Notes: generated from the letters alone by a model not told the origin. 64,000 nt of DNA from Cryomorphaceae bacterium (GCA_017798125.1 CP059070.1:1302001-1366000), one strand, 5' to 3'. Positions 52,654 through 61,274 are shown, counted from the stretch's first letter. Translations and numbers: made by a program.

Positions 52654-53931
52654 TCACAGAGCAATGGTGTTGGCCAGTGTTCCGCGCATAATGGCGTGCA
52701 TCAATGCCAGTGCAAAGGCCAGTACGAATCCAATGATAAAGACGTTCAAGGAAACTCGGATCTTCTGGTGCTTGCGGTGAATGGACTGTCCTAAGAAGTA
52801 CACATCGCGAATCATGGCACTGTACATATAGTCGGCGTCATTCAAGATCTGAAGCATAGCCCACTCATAATCGCGCGGAGTCATGTTGTGGAAGTTTCCG
52901 AAGTAGAGGGGGTTTCCTTGCTTGTGGCGAATCTGTTCTTCATTAAACTCTCCCTGCGTCCGGTTCGGACGAATGGCGTTGATGGCGAAGAGGATGCTGA
53001 CAATGCTCGTACTAGCTAAAACGACAACGGGCCAAACGCTCATGCCGTTTTCGGCAATGTTGGTGCCAAATACCCCACCAATGACCAAAGACAAAATGAT
53101 GGAGTTTACCGTGATCATGATGTTGGCCTTTCGGTCCACCATCTGCGTCAGGGTGTAGTGGTTTTTGGACAGGTTTCGGAACAAGGTCTGAACACCCCGC
53201 GCATCCCGCGTTTTGAGTTTGGTCAGGTTCTTCTTGAGCGATTTGAGCTCTTTTGAACTGATCTCCAACTCCTTTTTAAGGATGAGGTGTTCCTGTTTTT
53301 CCAGGTCCTTGCGCTCCTCCTCAATCTCGGCCTTCATCGAACGAATGACCGGCATGATGTACTGTTCTCCGTATCCGGTGCGACACCCATAGGAGTCCAT
53401 GGTTTCGAGTAAGAAATCGTACCAACTCTTTTGGCTGATTTTTACATCGCGCAGCAGGAGCTCTTGGTAGAAAGCTTTAAGGGTGTCCCGCCCACCGGTA
53501 GAAATGTCCCGTAGGTTGGCATCGGAGTACACCAGCTCAATGCGTGATTTTGGTGCCGTTATTCGGAAGGCGACAAAGTGGAGAATGGTCTCCATGCGCT
53601 CCTCCGGAAAGTTGATAGCCTCTAGTTCCTTTCGTGCGACCGCCACTCGTTTTGGCCCAATGGTCCCTTCGAACTCTTCCTCAAGTGACTTGGAAATGAC
53701 TTCGTTGTAGCAAATGGCAATGGTCCAAACGGCAACAAATAAGTCGTCAAACTCATCTTCAGTCAGCCCAAAGTGCTCTCCGATGATCTCACAATGCGTG
53801 ATCATGCGGTTGTAGAAGGCGATATTGTGATAGGTGAGTTCTCGATCGTGTTTACGCAACACCGCGCTGGCGCGGAGCTGCATTTTACTCGCATAGTCGA
53901 TCTTTTCTATGGTTTCAGTGGAAGCTTCCAT
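52654..53931 (-). CDS. Membrane protein with degenerate HD domain and Pycsar-effector-like membrane module
   Basis: 425 residues from ATG 53931, 10 nt after the preceding gene's stop. Residues ~30-145 follow the HD-phosphohydrolase outline: YHN (34-36), His46, IELVYSDANL (131-140, the DAD-like block) but the HD pair reads IA (71-72 in AVWTIAICYN), so metal catalysis is unlikely. A coiled-coil segment (197-240) leads to DRKANIMITVNSIILSLVIGGV (266-287) and two further membrane helices. This block is the core of the Pycsar-effector-like (PF18967) domain. Such proteins appear in cyclic-nucleotide antiphage systems and also as lone chromosomal genes. No cyclase is adjacent. Confidence 0.82.
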   Translation of the reverse strand: MEASTETIEKIDYASKMQLRASAVLRKHDRELTYHNIAFYNRMITHCEIIGEHFGLTEDEFDDLFVAVWTIAICYNEVISKSLEEEFEGTIGPKRVAVARKELEAINFPEERMETILHFVAFRITAPKSRIELVYSDANLRDISTGGRDTLKAFYQELLLRDVKISQKSWYDFLLETMDSYGCRTGYGEQYIMPVIRSMKAEIEEERKDLEKQEHLILKKELEISSKELKSLKKNLTKLKTRDARGVQTLFRNLSKNHYTLTQMVDRKANIMITVNSIILSLVIGGVFGTNIAENGMSVWPVVVLASTSIVSILFAINAIRPNRTQGEFNEEQIRHKQGNPLYFGNFHNMTPRDYEWAMLQILNDADYMYSAMIRDVYFLGQSIHRKHQKIRVSLNVFIIGFVLAFALALMHAIMRGTLANTIAL

Positions 53932-53941
53932 ATCTATAGGG

Positions 53942-56900
53942 TCAAAGAGGGTACTTAAAATTAACATAAAACCGACTTCCTTCTGGTGAGAAGAAGGTTC
54001 CCGCCGTAATGACGAAGAAGTCGACAGGGGCCATCCAAAGGCCACCACCGTATCCCGCGTGCCAGCGGTCCGAAGATTCGCTTTCAAGCCAAACGCGGCC
54101 GTAGTCGAATCCACCAAAGAGCCCTGCAGAGAAGGGGACGGTTTTGTTGGAGGAGTTGATCAGCTTCAAGCGCAAATCATTGCGGTGATAGAAGCGGTTT
54201 TCTCCTCTGAAGCGGTCAAATCTATAGCCGCGTAATCCGTGGTTTTCACCCAGGCTTGGGGCCAAGAAGAACTCATAGGTTCCCGCAACACCTGCGTAGC
54301 CCAATCGCGTGGCGTACTGCAAACGCTTCTGTGCATCCAAGGTGAAGATCAAAGACAAGTCTGCCCCGTAGTTCAAAGTTTGGTTTCCGTTGATGACGTT
54401 GGCATTCCATTCTGCCGTGACGTTCAAACGCGCTCCTTTTGTCGGATACAGGAAGTTGTCACGACCATCATACACCAGTTGCGTTCGCGCTCCAATGAAC
54501 TGCTTTGGTTCAAAGACTTCGGGGTCTAAATCAGTATCGTCCGAGGAGATGAATCCGTCCTCAGGTTCTTCCGTATCTACCCACCAAAAAGTGGGGCCAA
54601 TATCCCAACGCACCCGGTCGTCGGCAGCTCTGCGCTGAAGGGCAGGATTCAATCGGAATACGCTTTGGTTGACCCGGTAGTAGTTGATGTTTCGGGTGTT
54701 CTCGGTGTTGTTCCCAAGCCCAAAATAGTTGGTGGCAAATCGGTCCCCACGCCAAAGGGCGTTCAGGACAAAATCACTGTTCCCCAAAGCTTCAACGAAG
54801 AGCCCTCGATAACTGATTTCAGGTGAATTCGTGGCAAAGCCGTAGCTGGCTTTCAGGCGATGAAGTTGCCCAAAGGGAGATTTCTTGAAGGTGTAGCGCG
54901 TCCAGCTCGCGTTGACCCCTAAGACCAATCCTTGATCAGGGTTGTAGGCCACCAAGGGGAGCGGGAAAAGGATGTCGTATTCGTAGTGGTAGGCGCGGCG
55001 GTCGTACTGATTCAGTTCGCGTTTCACACTACGACGATCGCGGTATACCTTAGACTCAATATCATCTTTTCCGCCTTTTTCGTCGTAGACCAAAATATCG
55101 CCGCGTCCCTTCAGCACTTCTGGGGCCACGTAGCGGTCTTCACCTAAGCCGCCAACAAGACGGAACTTGATCTTTTTACCCGGCGTTCCACTTACGATGA
55201 AGTGGTCATCATCCCCCATCGCGTAGATGTGGACTTCTTTGGTTTCGCTGGCGTAAATACGACGCTGTTTCAGCAGTCGCTGCTGATCCGCATCGCCATT
55301 GGTGTCCCAGACTTGAACCAGGACGGTGTCTTTCGATTCAAAAATGATGTCGAACCGATCCTTCGCGTCCGATCCAATGACATCGATCTCCGAGGCCAAA
55401 TACGTGTAGAGTTCTTGCGCAATGTCCACAACATTGTTTCGGCGGGCCCGTAAATGTCCCTTAATCTCTTCTACGCTTTCGTCTTGTGCCTCAGCAGGCC
55501 AAGCAGCAAAGGCCGCGTCGATGATGGAGTCCGTGAGGTGTGTTTGGATATAGGTTGCTTCTTGCTCCCAATCGGACCATTCCAGTTCGTTGGTAAAGGA
55601 GCGATCAAAATAGCGTGCGCTCCAGCCCGCCCAACGAACGTCGGCGATTTCATCGCTGTACGGTCGGAGTTGGTGCAAGAATCCGGATGGGAAGAGGCGT
55701 GCAATGCCGGTAACGACACCGTCGTATTTGGAGAAGGCTTGATCGCGATCCCTAGGTACGGGGCGATAAAACTTTCTACCGGTTGAATCTTCGAGTTCCA
55801 CCCATCGCCACTGATCATCGTGCCGATCCCAGTCTCCAATGACGAGGTCAAAAAGGCGGGAGCGCACCGCCCAATGCTGATCGATGTACTTCTTATGGTC
55901 TTCCGTGGTTTCGACGACCACATCAGGAGTGCTGATAGCGTCCTCAGGACTTCCGATCGAAGCCAGTTCGCTCCATGATTTATGCGGACGCTCCTCCAAG
56001 AGGTAGACTTCTCCACCAAAACCGCGGTTGTACATGCCCATGGCCGGCTGTTGAGGCACGTAGTAGATCTCCGGATTGGTGTGGTAGACTTGTGCTGCGT
56101 CTGCCAGAGTGGGCACCGCCAGGGCACCAAAAGGATGGGTGGACAGAAAGTTGTCGATGATGAGTCCCTCGGCCGCTGTGGTTTTGTTGAAGGGGTAGGG
56201 CAAGAGGCGCGTGGCGTCTTTGGAGAGCGAGCGCATGCTCCATTGACGGTTTTGCGCATCGGCCAGTCGAAGGGAGTTAGTCTGATTTCCCCCTCCGCGC
56301 TTGAGCACAGACATCCCGCCGTAGGCGGTATCCAAATCAATTCTGGGGAAGGTGTACTCCTTGGCGTATAGGTCGCGGTAGTGCTCACCCATCCAGAAGT
56401 CCCGCATGGGCGTGGCTTTGGGTAGGTCATAGGTGACTGCCGGGCCGGTGAAGGTAGGCTCTTCAATGGGGTACTCTTCGAAGGTCTCGGGTGCGTTTTC
56501 TGGAATCAGTTCCAGTGGCCCCTTGAGTTGCTTCGAGAATAGTGGGGTATCGGGCTGTGAGGAGCTCCAGAAAACCAGGCGGACCTGTCCTTGACGATCA
56601 ATCTCTAATTCTGCAAAACCTGGTTGGGAGGCGGTGAATTGAGCATTTCCTTTCAAGCGCGTTCCTTCCAGCTTGGAGCCGGCGCCACTGACAACTTGGT
56701 GCTGCCCTTCGTAGTTGACATACTGAAGGTTGTGCTCGTGGCCCGATACAAAAATGAACTCCCCGTTCTTCTGAGCTCCGGCCAAGACGGCGTTTCGATA
56801 GGCTCGGTAGTACCCACTACTGAGGTCTTCACGCGTTCCAAAAGTGGAGCGGAGGTAGGCGGCAATAGAGCCGATCACCGGGAAGGGAATCCACAGGTTG

Positions 56901-57697
56901 GGGTTCAGTTCGGTCAAGGGGAACAGGTGTGTCTTGGCTGAGTACTGACCCCCGTGCGAGCCATAGCTATCAATGGGGTGGTGGGCAGCGATGATCACAT
57001 TTTTATGGCGATGCTTCCTGAGGACTTCTTCGAATTGGAAGATGAAGGCCTTGCGGCTCTTGGCATCACAGCCGTCGTTGATCTCGGGCTCGTAATCCCA
57101 GTCTTGTAGCCACCATTCCGAGTCCACAAAGACAATAACCAGTTGGTCGTTGATCTCCACGATCTCCGGACCACCACATCCATTCTCCGGATAGAAATAC
57201 GTCTCGTATTCCTTTTTGTCCTCAACGCCTTTGAATTCTTCGTTGATGTACTTGTTCACGTACTTTTCCTGTCGTTGAACCGCATCGAGGCCGCGCCCCC
57301 AATCGTGGTTTCCAGGGACAAAGAAGGGTAGACCCTCGTAGTTTCGGAGGGTTTCGAGTTGTCGATTCAAGGCCACCTCCGCTTTTTCTCGGGCTTCATC
57401 ATGGCTTTTTCCCGGCAGTCCTTTGGGGTAAATATTATCTCCTAAAAAGATCACGCTACTCTCCGAGCCGGCTTGATTTAAGCGGCGTTCCAATAAATCT
57501 AGGGTGGGGTTCGAAGAGTCTTTGCCCACGTATCCCGCATCCCCGACGAGGAACATGCGGTAGGCCACCTCTTCCAGCGGTTCGGATTGAGGCGCCACAT
57601 TCTTGGCGATTTGGGTCTTGTAGGTAGCGCAGGAGGTCAGAAGGATAAAGGACATCCAGAGGACCGCGCGCTGGTATCGTTTAGGTCTAGGCATCAT
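53942..57697 (-). CDS. Lipoprotein with calcineurin-like phosphoesterase, kinase-like segment and outer-membrane barrel
   Basis: 1251 residues, ATGATG start at 57697; lipobox LTSC (Cys23). Residues 45-345: calcineurin-like metallophosphatase with GDAG (52-55), GDN (86-88), GNHD (129-132), AHH (238-240), GHEH (319-322), all metal ligands present. Residues ~455-665: a segment resembling FAM20/CotH/HipA-type atypical kinases, with GGMSVLKRGGGNQTNSL (460-476), RSLSK (489-493), GDWDRHDDQW (621-630) and PVPRDRDQAF (647-656). From ~890 to the end: BamA-like surface-antigen barrel ending VNFKYPL. The combination makes a surface or periplasmic two-activity protein possible, inferred. The stop is 10 nt before the HD/Pycsar-like gene, so the two are one transcript. 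Confidence 0.85.
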   Translation of the reverse strand: MMPRPKRYQRAVLWMSFILLTSCATYKTQIAKNVAPQSEPLEEVAYRMFLVGDAGYVGKDSSNPTLDLLERRLNQAGSESSVIFLGDNIYPKGLPGKSHDEAREKAEVALNRQLETLRNYEGLPFFVPGNHDWGRGLDAVQRQEKYVNKYINEEFKGVEDKKEYETYFYPENGCGGPEIVEINDQLVIVFVDSEWWLQDWDYEPEINDGCDAKSRKAFIFQFEEVLRKHRHKNVIIAAHHPIDSYGSHGGQYSAKTHLFPLTELNPNLWIPFPVIGSIAAYLRSTFGTREDLSSGYYRAYRNAVLAGAQKNGEFIFVSGHEHNLQYVNYEGQHQVVSGAGSKLEGTRLKGNAQFTASQPGFAELEIDRQGQVRLVFWSSSQPDTPLFSKQLKGPLELIPENAPETFEEYPIEEPTFTGPAVTYDLPKATPMRDFWMGEHYRDLYAKEYTFPRIDLDTAYGGMSVLKRGGGNQTNSLRLADAQNRQWSMRSLSKDATRLLPYPFNKTTAAEGLIIDNFLSTHPFGALAVPTLADAAQVYHTNPEIYYVPQQPAMGMYNRGFGGEVYLLEERPHKSWSELASIGSPEDAISTPDVVVETTEDHKKYIDQHWAVRSRLFDLVIGDWDRHDDQWRWVELEDSTGRKFYRPVPRDRDQAFSKYDGVVTGIARLFPSGFLHQLRPYSDEIADVRWAGWSARYFDRSFTNELEWSDWEQEATYIQTHLTDSIIDAAFAAWPAEAQDESVEEIKGHLRARRNNVVDIAQELYTYLASEIDVIGSDAKDRFDIIFESKDTVLVQVWDTNGDADQQRLLKQRRIYASETKEVHIYAMGDDDHFIVSGTPGKKIKFRLVGGLGEDRYVAPEVLKGRGDILVYDEKGGKDDIESKVYRDRRSVKRELNQYDRRAYHYEYDILFPLPLVAYNPDQGLVLGVNASWTRYTFKKSPFGQLHRLKASYGFATNSPEISYRGLFVEALGNSDFVLNALWRGDRFATNYFGLGNNTENTRNINYYRVNQSVFRLNPALQRRAADDRVRWDIGPTFWWVDTEEPEDGFISSDDTDLDPEVFEPKQFIGARTQLVYDGRDNFLYPTKGARLNVTAEWNANVINGNQTLNYGADLSLIFTLDAQKRLQYATRLGYAGVAGTYEFFLAPSLGENHGLRGYRFDRFRGENRFYHRNDLRLKLINSSNKTVPFSAGLFGGFDYGRVWLESESSDRWHAGYGGGLWMAPVDFFVITAGTFFSPEGSRFYVNFKYPL
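56312..56328 (-). repeat. 17-nt hairpin repeat, copy 15 (CCGCC/GGCGG stem), inside the phosphoesterase lipoprotein gene
   Basis: CATC-CCGCC-GTA-GGCGG, perfect stem, new covariant pair. Encodes T-A-Y-G-G-M. Confidence 0.6.
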
Positions 57698-57865
57698 GCA
57701 AAATTGCGACTAAAAGGGCAGGTTGCGACATACAAACTACTGATAATTTGAGACAAAGGACTTTCTATTTTCGTTCACCCGCCAATCAAAAATCGCATAA
57801 GCCTTAACCTTTTCGCAGATTTCGCCACAAATGGAGTTGGTTCAGTTTACTATTTTTAAAAAGTC

Positions 57866-59797
57866 ATGAAACGACTTGCCTCCCAAATGAAATTTTGGCT
57901 ACTAGCCATTGGTTTCCTGGTTCTTTCTGGCCCTACGGGCCGATGCGCCACATCCGAAGAGGATTCCATCCGCGTCCTCGGGTACATCCAACAGGCCTAT
58001 CGCATGAGTCGAACCAACCTCGACTCGGCCTTTCTGGCCATTGATGAAGCCCTCGACAGCGTTCGAGCCATTGAGAATGAACCACTTCTCATTCGAGGCA
58101 TCAACGTAAAAGGTATTCTCTATGATATCGCGGGTCAGGACTCAGCGGCTATGGCGGTTTATGAAGAAGCCTTTGCGCTTGCGGACTCGGCCGGAGACCT
58201 GAAAATGCAGGCGAGTATTGGGAACAATATTGGGCTGATCCACTGGAATCGCGGCCACTACGATGAAGCTGTGGCGGCCTATGAGGCTTCCTTGGCGCTC
58301 TTTCGCGAAATCGAATACTTACCTGGACAGGCCAACAATTTGAACAACATAAGCCTCATCTACGCCGGAGAGTTCCGGTACGAAGAAGCTATTCAAGTCC
58401 TTCGACAGAGCTATGCCCTTCGACTCGAGCTGGCCGATGGATATGGGCTCAGTGCGGCCCTCAGCAATTTGGGGTTCTATTATGCCGAGATTAACCAAAT
58501 AGACAGCTCCTTATACTACAGTCGCTTGGCTTTGATGGCCAAGGATACGGTGGGTGATGAACGGGGTAAGGCTACTGTCTACGGCAACTTAGGGAATGCC
58601 TATCAAATGAGGGAAGACGTCGATTCAGCGATATGGGCTTACCGGGCTGCTGTGGACATTGACCGAGCATTGGAAGATTCGGTCCGACTCATTCAACACC
58701 TCAATCCGCTGGCCTGGCAACTGCACCTCAAAGGACAGGATGCCGAAGCGTATCGACTGATGAAGGAATGCGCTGCAGTAGCCGAGCGGAAAGGGGCTGT
58801 TTCGGAGCAATGGGAGGTATATTATCGATTGGGAGATCTGGCTACGGAACAAGGAGAGTCAGAGGTGGCTGCACCGGCCTATGAGCGGGCCTTCAACTTG
58901 TACAACACCCTACGGAACGAAGAAAGGGAAGAACAGGTCATTGAATTCCAGGAACGCTTCCAGACCGCAGAGGCTAAGATCGCCTTGGCCGAAGAGCAGG
59001 AAGCGCGGACTCGAGCAGAGCTCGAGGTTCAACGACGGAACAATCTGCTCTTGCTCTTGGCCGCTTCGCTGATTCTTGGCGGAATTGGTGCGGCTGCGGT
59101 TTGGAGACGGAGCCGCGAACGACAGCGCCGAGAGCGGGCGGAACAAGAGGTCAAGGAGCAGTTGATGAAAAGCGGATTTGAGCAGCAATTGACCGATCAA
59201 CGTCAGGGAATCTCTCAAGACCTGCACGATAATGTCGGCTCTCAACTGAGCTTCTTGAGCAGTGCACTACAAAATTTGAGTTTTGCCCTTCAGATGCGGG
59301 ATCAGCCGGGAACCGAGGTGGCCGGTAGGCTCGAGGAAATGTCCGCGGTGGCTCAAGAAAGTGTTGATGATCTGCGCAACACCGTATGGGCCATGAACCG
59401 AGACCAGCTCAACTCTCAAGAACTTTTAACCCGCCTGGAGCAAGGGGTTCGTCGCCTGCCCGAAGGCTTGGGGGCCACCCGGGTGGAATTTGCACATGAA
59501 GGCGAGGCGCGCATCCTGCCGCAGGCAGTAGGTCTGGCCATCTACCGCATGACTCAGGAGGCGCTGAACAACGCTTTAAAGTACGCCTCGGCTCAGCATA
59601 TTTCGGTTTCCATTGCCATCGCCGAAAAAATCTCTTTTCGGGTTTCAGATGACGGTTCAGGGTTTGATCCCGCCGCGGTGGCTCGAGGTTCTGGTTTAGA
59701 AGGAATGCAGCGTCGCGCCGATCGCCATGGACTGTCTTATGCCCTGGAAAGTGAGATTGGGTCGGGAACGACTATTGAAATGAGCTATCATGAGTGA
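57866..59797 (+). CDS. TPR sensor histidine kinase (NarL-type HisKA_3 family)
   Basis: 643 residues. Signal peptide 1-28 includes GPTGRC, coded by a perfect hairpin repeat. Residues ~35-370 are tetratricopeptide repeats (for example NNIGLIHWNRGHYDEAVAAYEASLALF), then a membrane helix near 393-413. The kinase part has QDLHDNVGSQLSF with the phospho-acceptor His454, N box MTQEALNNALKYASAQ, and G boxes VSDDGSGFDP and GSGLEGMQRRA. The ATP site is complete. The next gene, a LuxR-type regulator, overlaps by 8 nt and is the natural partner. The signal sensed is unknown. Confidence 0.92.
   Translation: MKRLASQMKFWLLAIGFLVLSGPTGRCATSEEDSIRVLGYIQQAYRMSRTNLDSAFLAIDEALDSVRAIENEPLLIRGINVKGILYDIAGQDSAAMAVYEEAFALADSAGDLKMQASIGNNIGLIHWNRGHYDEAVAAYEASLALFREIEYLPGQANNLNNISLIYAGEFRYEEAIQVLRQSYALRLELADGYGLSAALSNLGFYYAEINQIDSSLYYSRLALMAKDTVGDERGKATVYGNLGNAYQMREDVDSAIWAYRAAVDIDRALEDSVRLIQHLNPLAWQLHLKGQDAEAYRLMKECAAVAERKGAVSEQWEVYYRLGDLATEQGESEVAAPAYERAFNLYNTLRNEEREEQVIEFQERFQTAEAKIALAEEQEARTRAELEVQRRNNLLLLLAASLILGGIGAAAVWRRSRERQRRERAEQEVKEQLMKSGFEQQLTDQRQGISQDLHDNVGSQLSFLSSALQNLSFALQMRDQPGTEVAGRLEEMSAVAQESVDDLRNTVWAMNRDQLNSQELLTRLEQGVRRLPEGLGATRVEFAHEGEARILPQAVGLAIYRMTQEALNNALKYASAQHISVSIAIAEKISFRVSDDGSGFDPAAVARGSGLEGMQRRADRHGLSYALESEIGSGTTIEMSYHE
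57929..57945 (+). repeat. 17-nt hairpin repeat, copy 16 (GGCCC/GGGCC stem), inside the kinase gene
   Basis: GGCCC-TAC-GGGCC-GATG, perfect, in the signal peptide coding region (G-P-T-G-R-C). Confidence 0.8.
59512..59528 (-). repeat. 17-nt hairpin repeat, copy 17 (CTGCC/GGCAG stem), inside the kinase gene
   Basis: CATC-CTGCC-GCA-GGCAG, perfect stem, another covariant pair. Encodes I-L-P-Q-A. Confidence 0.5.
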
Positions 59798-60440
59798 GTC
59801 TTTGCGCTTGTGGATTGTCGATGATCAGCCGCGACAGCGGCAAGTGCTCCGTGAAAAGCTGAGTTTCTTCTCCGGACTTGAGGTCTTGGGGGAATCCAGT
59901 GATGGGCGTCAAGCTTTGCGTGATTTGGAAGGACTGGATATCGATGTGGTGCTGATGGATTTGGAGATGCCCCATATGAATGGGGTAGAGGCCACGCTTC
60001 GTCTAAAGTCTTCGGGATTTGTGGGTCGTGTCCTCATTGTGACCGTGCTGGAGGATGACGACAGTGTTTTTCAAGCCATTCGCGCGGGGGCTGATGGTTA
60101 TGTGCTCAAGGACATTCACCCTCAAAAACTTAAAGAAGCCCTTGATGAGTTGGCCGAAGGGGGAGCTCCAATGAGTCCGACCATCGCCGCTAAGGCACTC
60201 CGGCTTTTGAGAACGGGTGTTGTTGAGGCTCCGGTTGAAGAAGAGGAAGTGTCCATCAGCAAGCGTGAGCAAGAGGTCTTGGAACAGCTCGCGCTGGGAA
60301 AGGTCTATTCCGACATTGCGGAATCCCTCACCATCTCTCCCTACACGGTGCGCAAGCACATCGAAAACATCTACGGCAAGCTCCAGGTACACAACAAGGT
60401 GGAGGCGGTGGCCTACGCCAAGCGGGTTGGGATTATTTGA
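59790..60440 (+). CDS. LuxR/NarL-family response regulator
   Basis: 216 residues; ATG overlaps the kinase stop by 8 nt. Receiver domain with VDDQP and phospho-acceptor Asp57 in VVLMDLEMPHMNG, conserved TVLEDDD and GYVLKDIHPQKL, then a C-terminal GerE-type HTH (SISKREQEVLEQLALGKVYSDIAESLTISPYTVRKHIENIYGKLQVHNKVEAVAYA). The pair forms a NarL-type two-component system. Targets unknown; a hairpin repeat follows the stop. Confidence 0.95.
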   Translation: MSESLRLWIVDDQPRQRQVLREKLSFFSGLEVLGESSDGRQALRDLEGLDIDVVLMDLEMPHMNGVEATLRLKSSGFVGRVLIVTVLEDDDSVFQAIRAGADGYVLKDIHPQKLKEALDELAEGGAPMSPTIAAKALRLLRTGVVEAPVEEEEVSISKREQEVLEQLALGKVYSDIAESLTISPYTVRKHIENIYGKLQVHNKVEAVAYAKRVGII

Positions 60441-60445
60441 CCTTA

Positions 60446-60462
60446 GCGCCTACGGCGCGATG
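60446..60462 (+). repeat. 17-nt hairpin repeat, copy 18 (GCGCC/GGCGC stem), intergenic
   Basis: GCGCC-TAC-GGCGC-GATG, perfect, 6 nt after the regulator's stop. A partial copy (GGCACGATGG) follows near 60478. Confidence 0.8.
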
Positions 60463-60510
60463 GGCTTTCGGCAGCTATGGCACGATGGAGTTTGGATTCC
60501 AGTCTATCCT

Positions 60511-61056
60511 CTAATCCGGGCAAACAAGAGACTTTTCTCTTTTCTTCCTGTTTATTTTGATGACAATTCCAGGCGTCAAAATGGCTAGGCCTATCAAGCC
60601 GCCGCTTATAGCAGAAACACCAAAGATCGTGGCATAAGGAGTTCCTTCACCTGAATTAAACCTAAGAGCTTTAGCGCCTATCACTGCACTTCCTAAAAGG
60701 AAATATCCTCCAATCCATAAAAAAGCATTTGCCTTGCGGTTGTAGTAGCTTTTATGAACATAGAGCGCTTCATTGCATGAGTTGAATGTTATTGGCACGG
60801 TCAATTCCGTTCTTGTTGTCGGTCGGAATGCTCTTCGATCGGGTCTTCTGTACTCAAGAGTTACGGTTTCCATTTTATCCAAGGACCACTCCACAGGTTG
60901 CGAGATCTTAAATTCATGAATAATGGCTCCTCCATCTTTGTCCAAAAATGCTTGAATGTACCTCACATGACTCTCCGTCGAGTCCAGTGTAAAGTAGGTT
61001 TGTCCTTGAATGGTGAACCCAAGAATCAAAAGGTATAGGAGTGTCATCCCTTTCAC
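60511..61056 (-). CDS. Hypothetical membrane protein
   Basis: 181 residues. Signal peptide (MKGMTLLYLLILGFTIQGQ), a charged soluble part, and two membrane helices near the end (AFLWIGGYFLLGSAVIGAKAL, YATIFGVSAISGGLIGLAILTPGIVIKI) with a basic tail. No motif recognised. It lies between the response regulator and the tRNA region on the opposite strand. Coding is likely because the signal peptide and helices are coherent. Confidence 0.65.
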   Translation of the reverse strand: MKGMTLLYLLILGFTIQGQTYFTLDSTESHVRYIQAFLDKDGGAIIHEFKISQPVEWSLDKMETVTLEYRRPDRRAFRPTTRTELTVPITFNSCNEALYVHKSYYNRKANAFLWIGGYFLLGSAVIGAKALRFNSGEGTPYATIFGVSAISGGLIGLAILTPGIVIKINRKKREKSLVCPD

Positions 61057-61150
61057 AATTTGAAAATTACCAATTTTCTAGTGATGGATAAAGGGGATTT
61101 GAGATTACCCCTTCGCACGCGAAGGGTTGATCGGGTGGGGGCCTTTACAG

Positions 61151-61274
61151 CATTTAAACCCGTTCGCTGCTGCGCAGCGTTACGGGTTTTCTTTTCCCTG
61201 ACCTTACAGAAGCAAGCTTCTGACGGCCCGAAAAAAGAAAACCCGTCCTCACTTCGTGAAGACGGGTTTAAATG
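61151..61274. repeat. Nested inverted-repeat element flanking a hairpin (MITE-like)
   Basis: Outer arms CATTTAAACCCGT (61151-61163) and its exact complement ACGGGTTTAAATG (61262-61274). Inside, ACGGGTTTTCTTTT (61182-61195) pairs with AAAAGAAAACCCGT (61233-61246), and there are two simple hairpins, CGCTGC-TGC-GCAGCG (61165-61179) and CAGAAGC-AA-GCTTCTG (61207-61222). It has no coding content. Either it is a pair of opposed terminators or a miniature inverted-repeat element. Confidence 0.7.
61231..61270 (-). terminator. Rho-independent terminator of tRNA-Val
   Basis: On the minus strand AAACCCGTC ... GACGGGTTT, loop with an inner TCAC/GTGA-type stem, followed by a T-rich TTCTTTTTT. It begins 8 nt after the tRNA 3' end. 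Confidence 0.75.

Noticed and set aside
55471-56466. 331-codon minus-strand frame
   Set aside because: Out-of-frame reading of the phosphoesterase lipoprotein gene; low-complexity product.
61161-61180. CGCTGC-TGC-GCAGCG as a member of the 17-nt hairpin family
   Set aside because: The stem and loop differ and it lacks the CATC/GATG tail.
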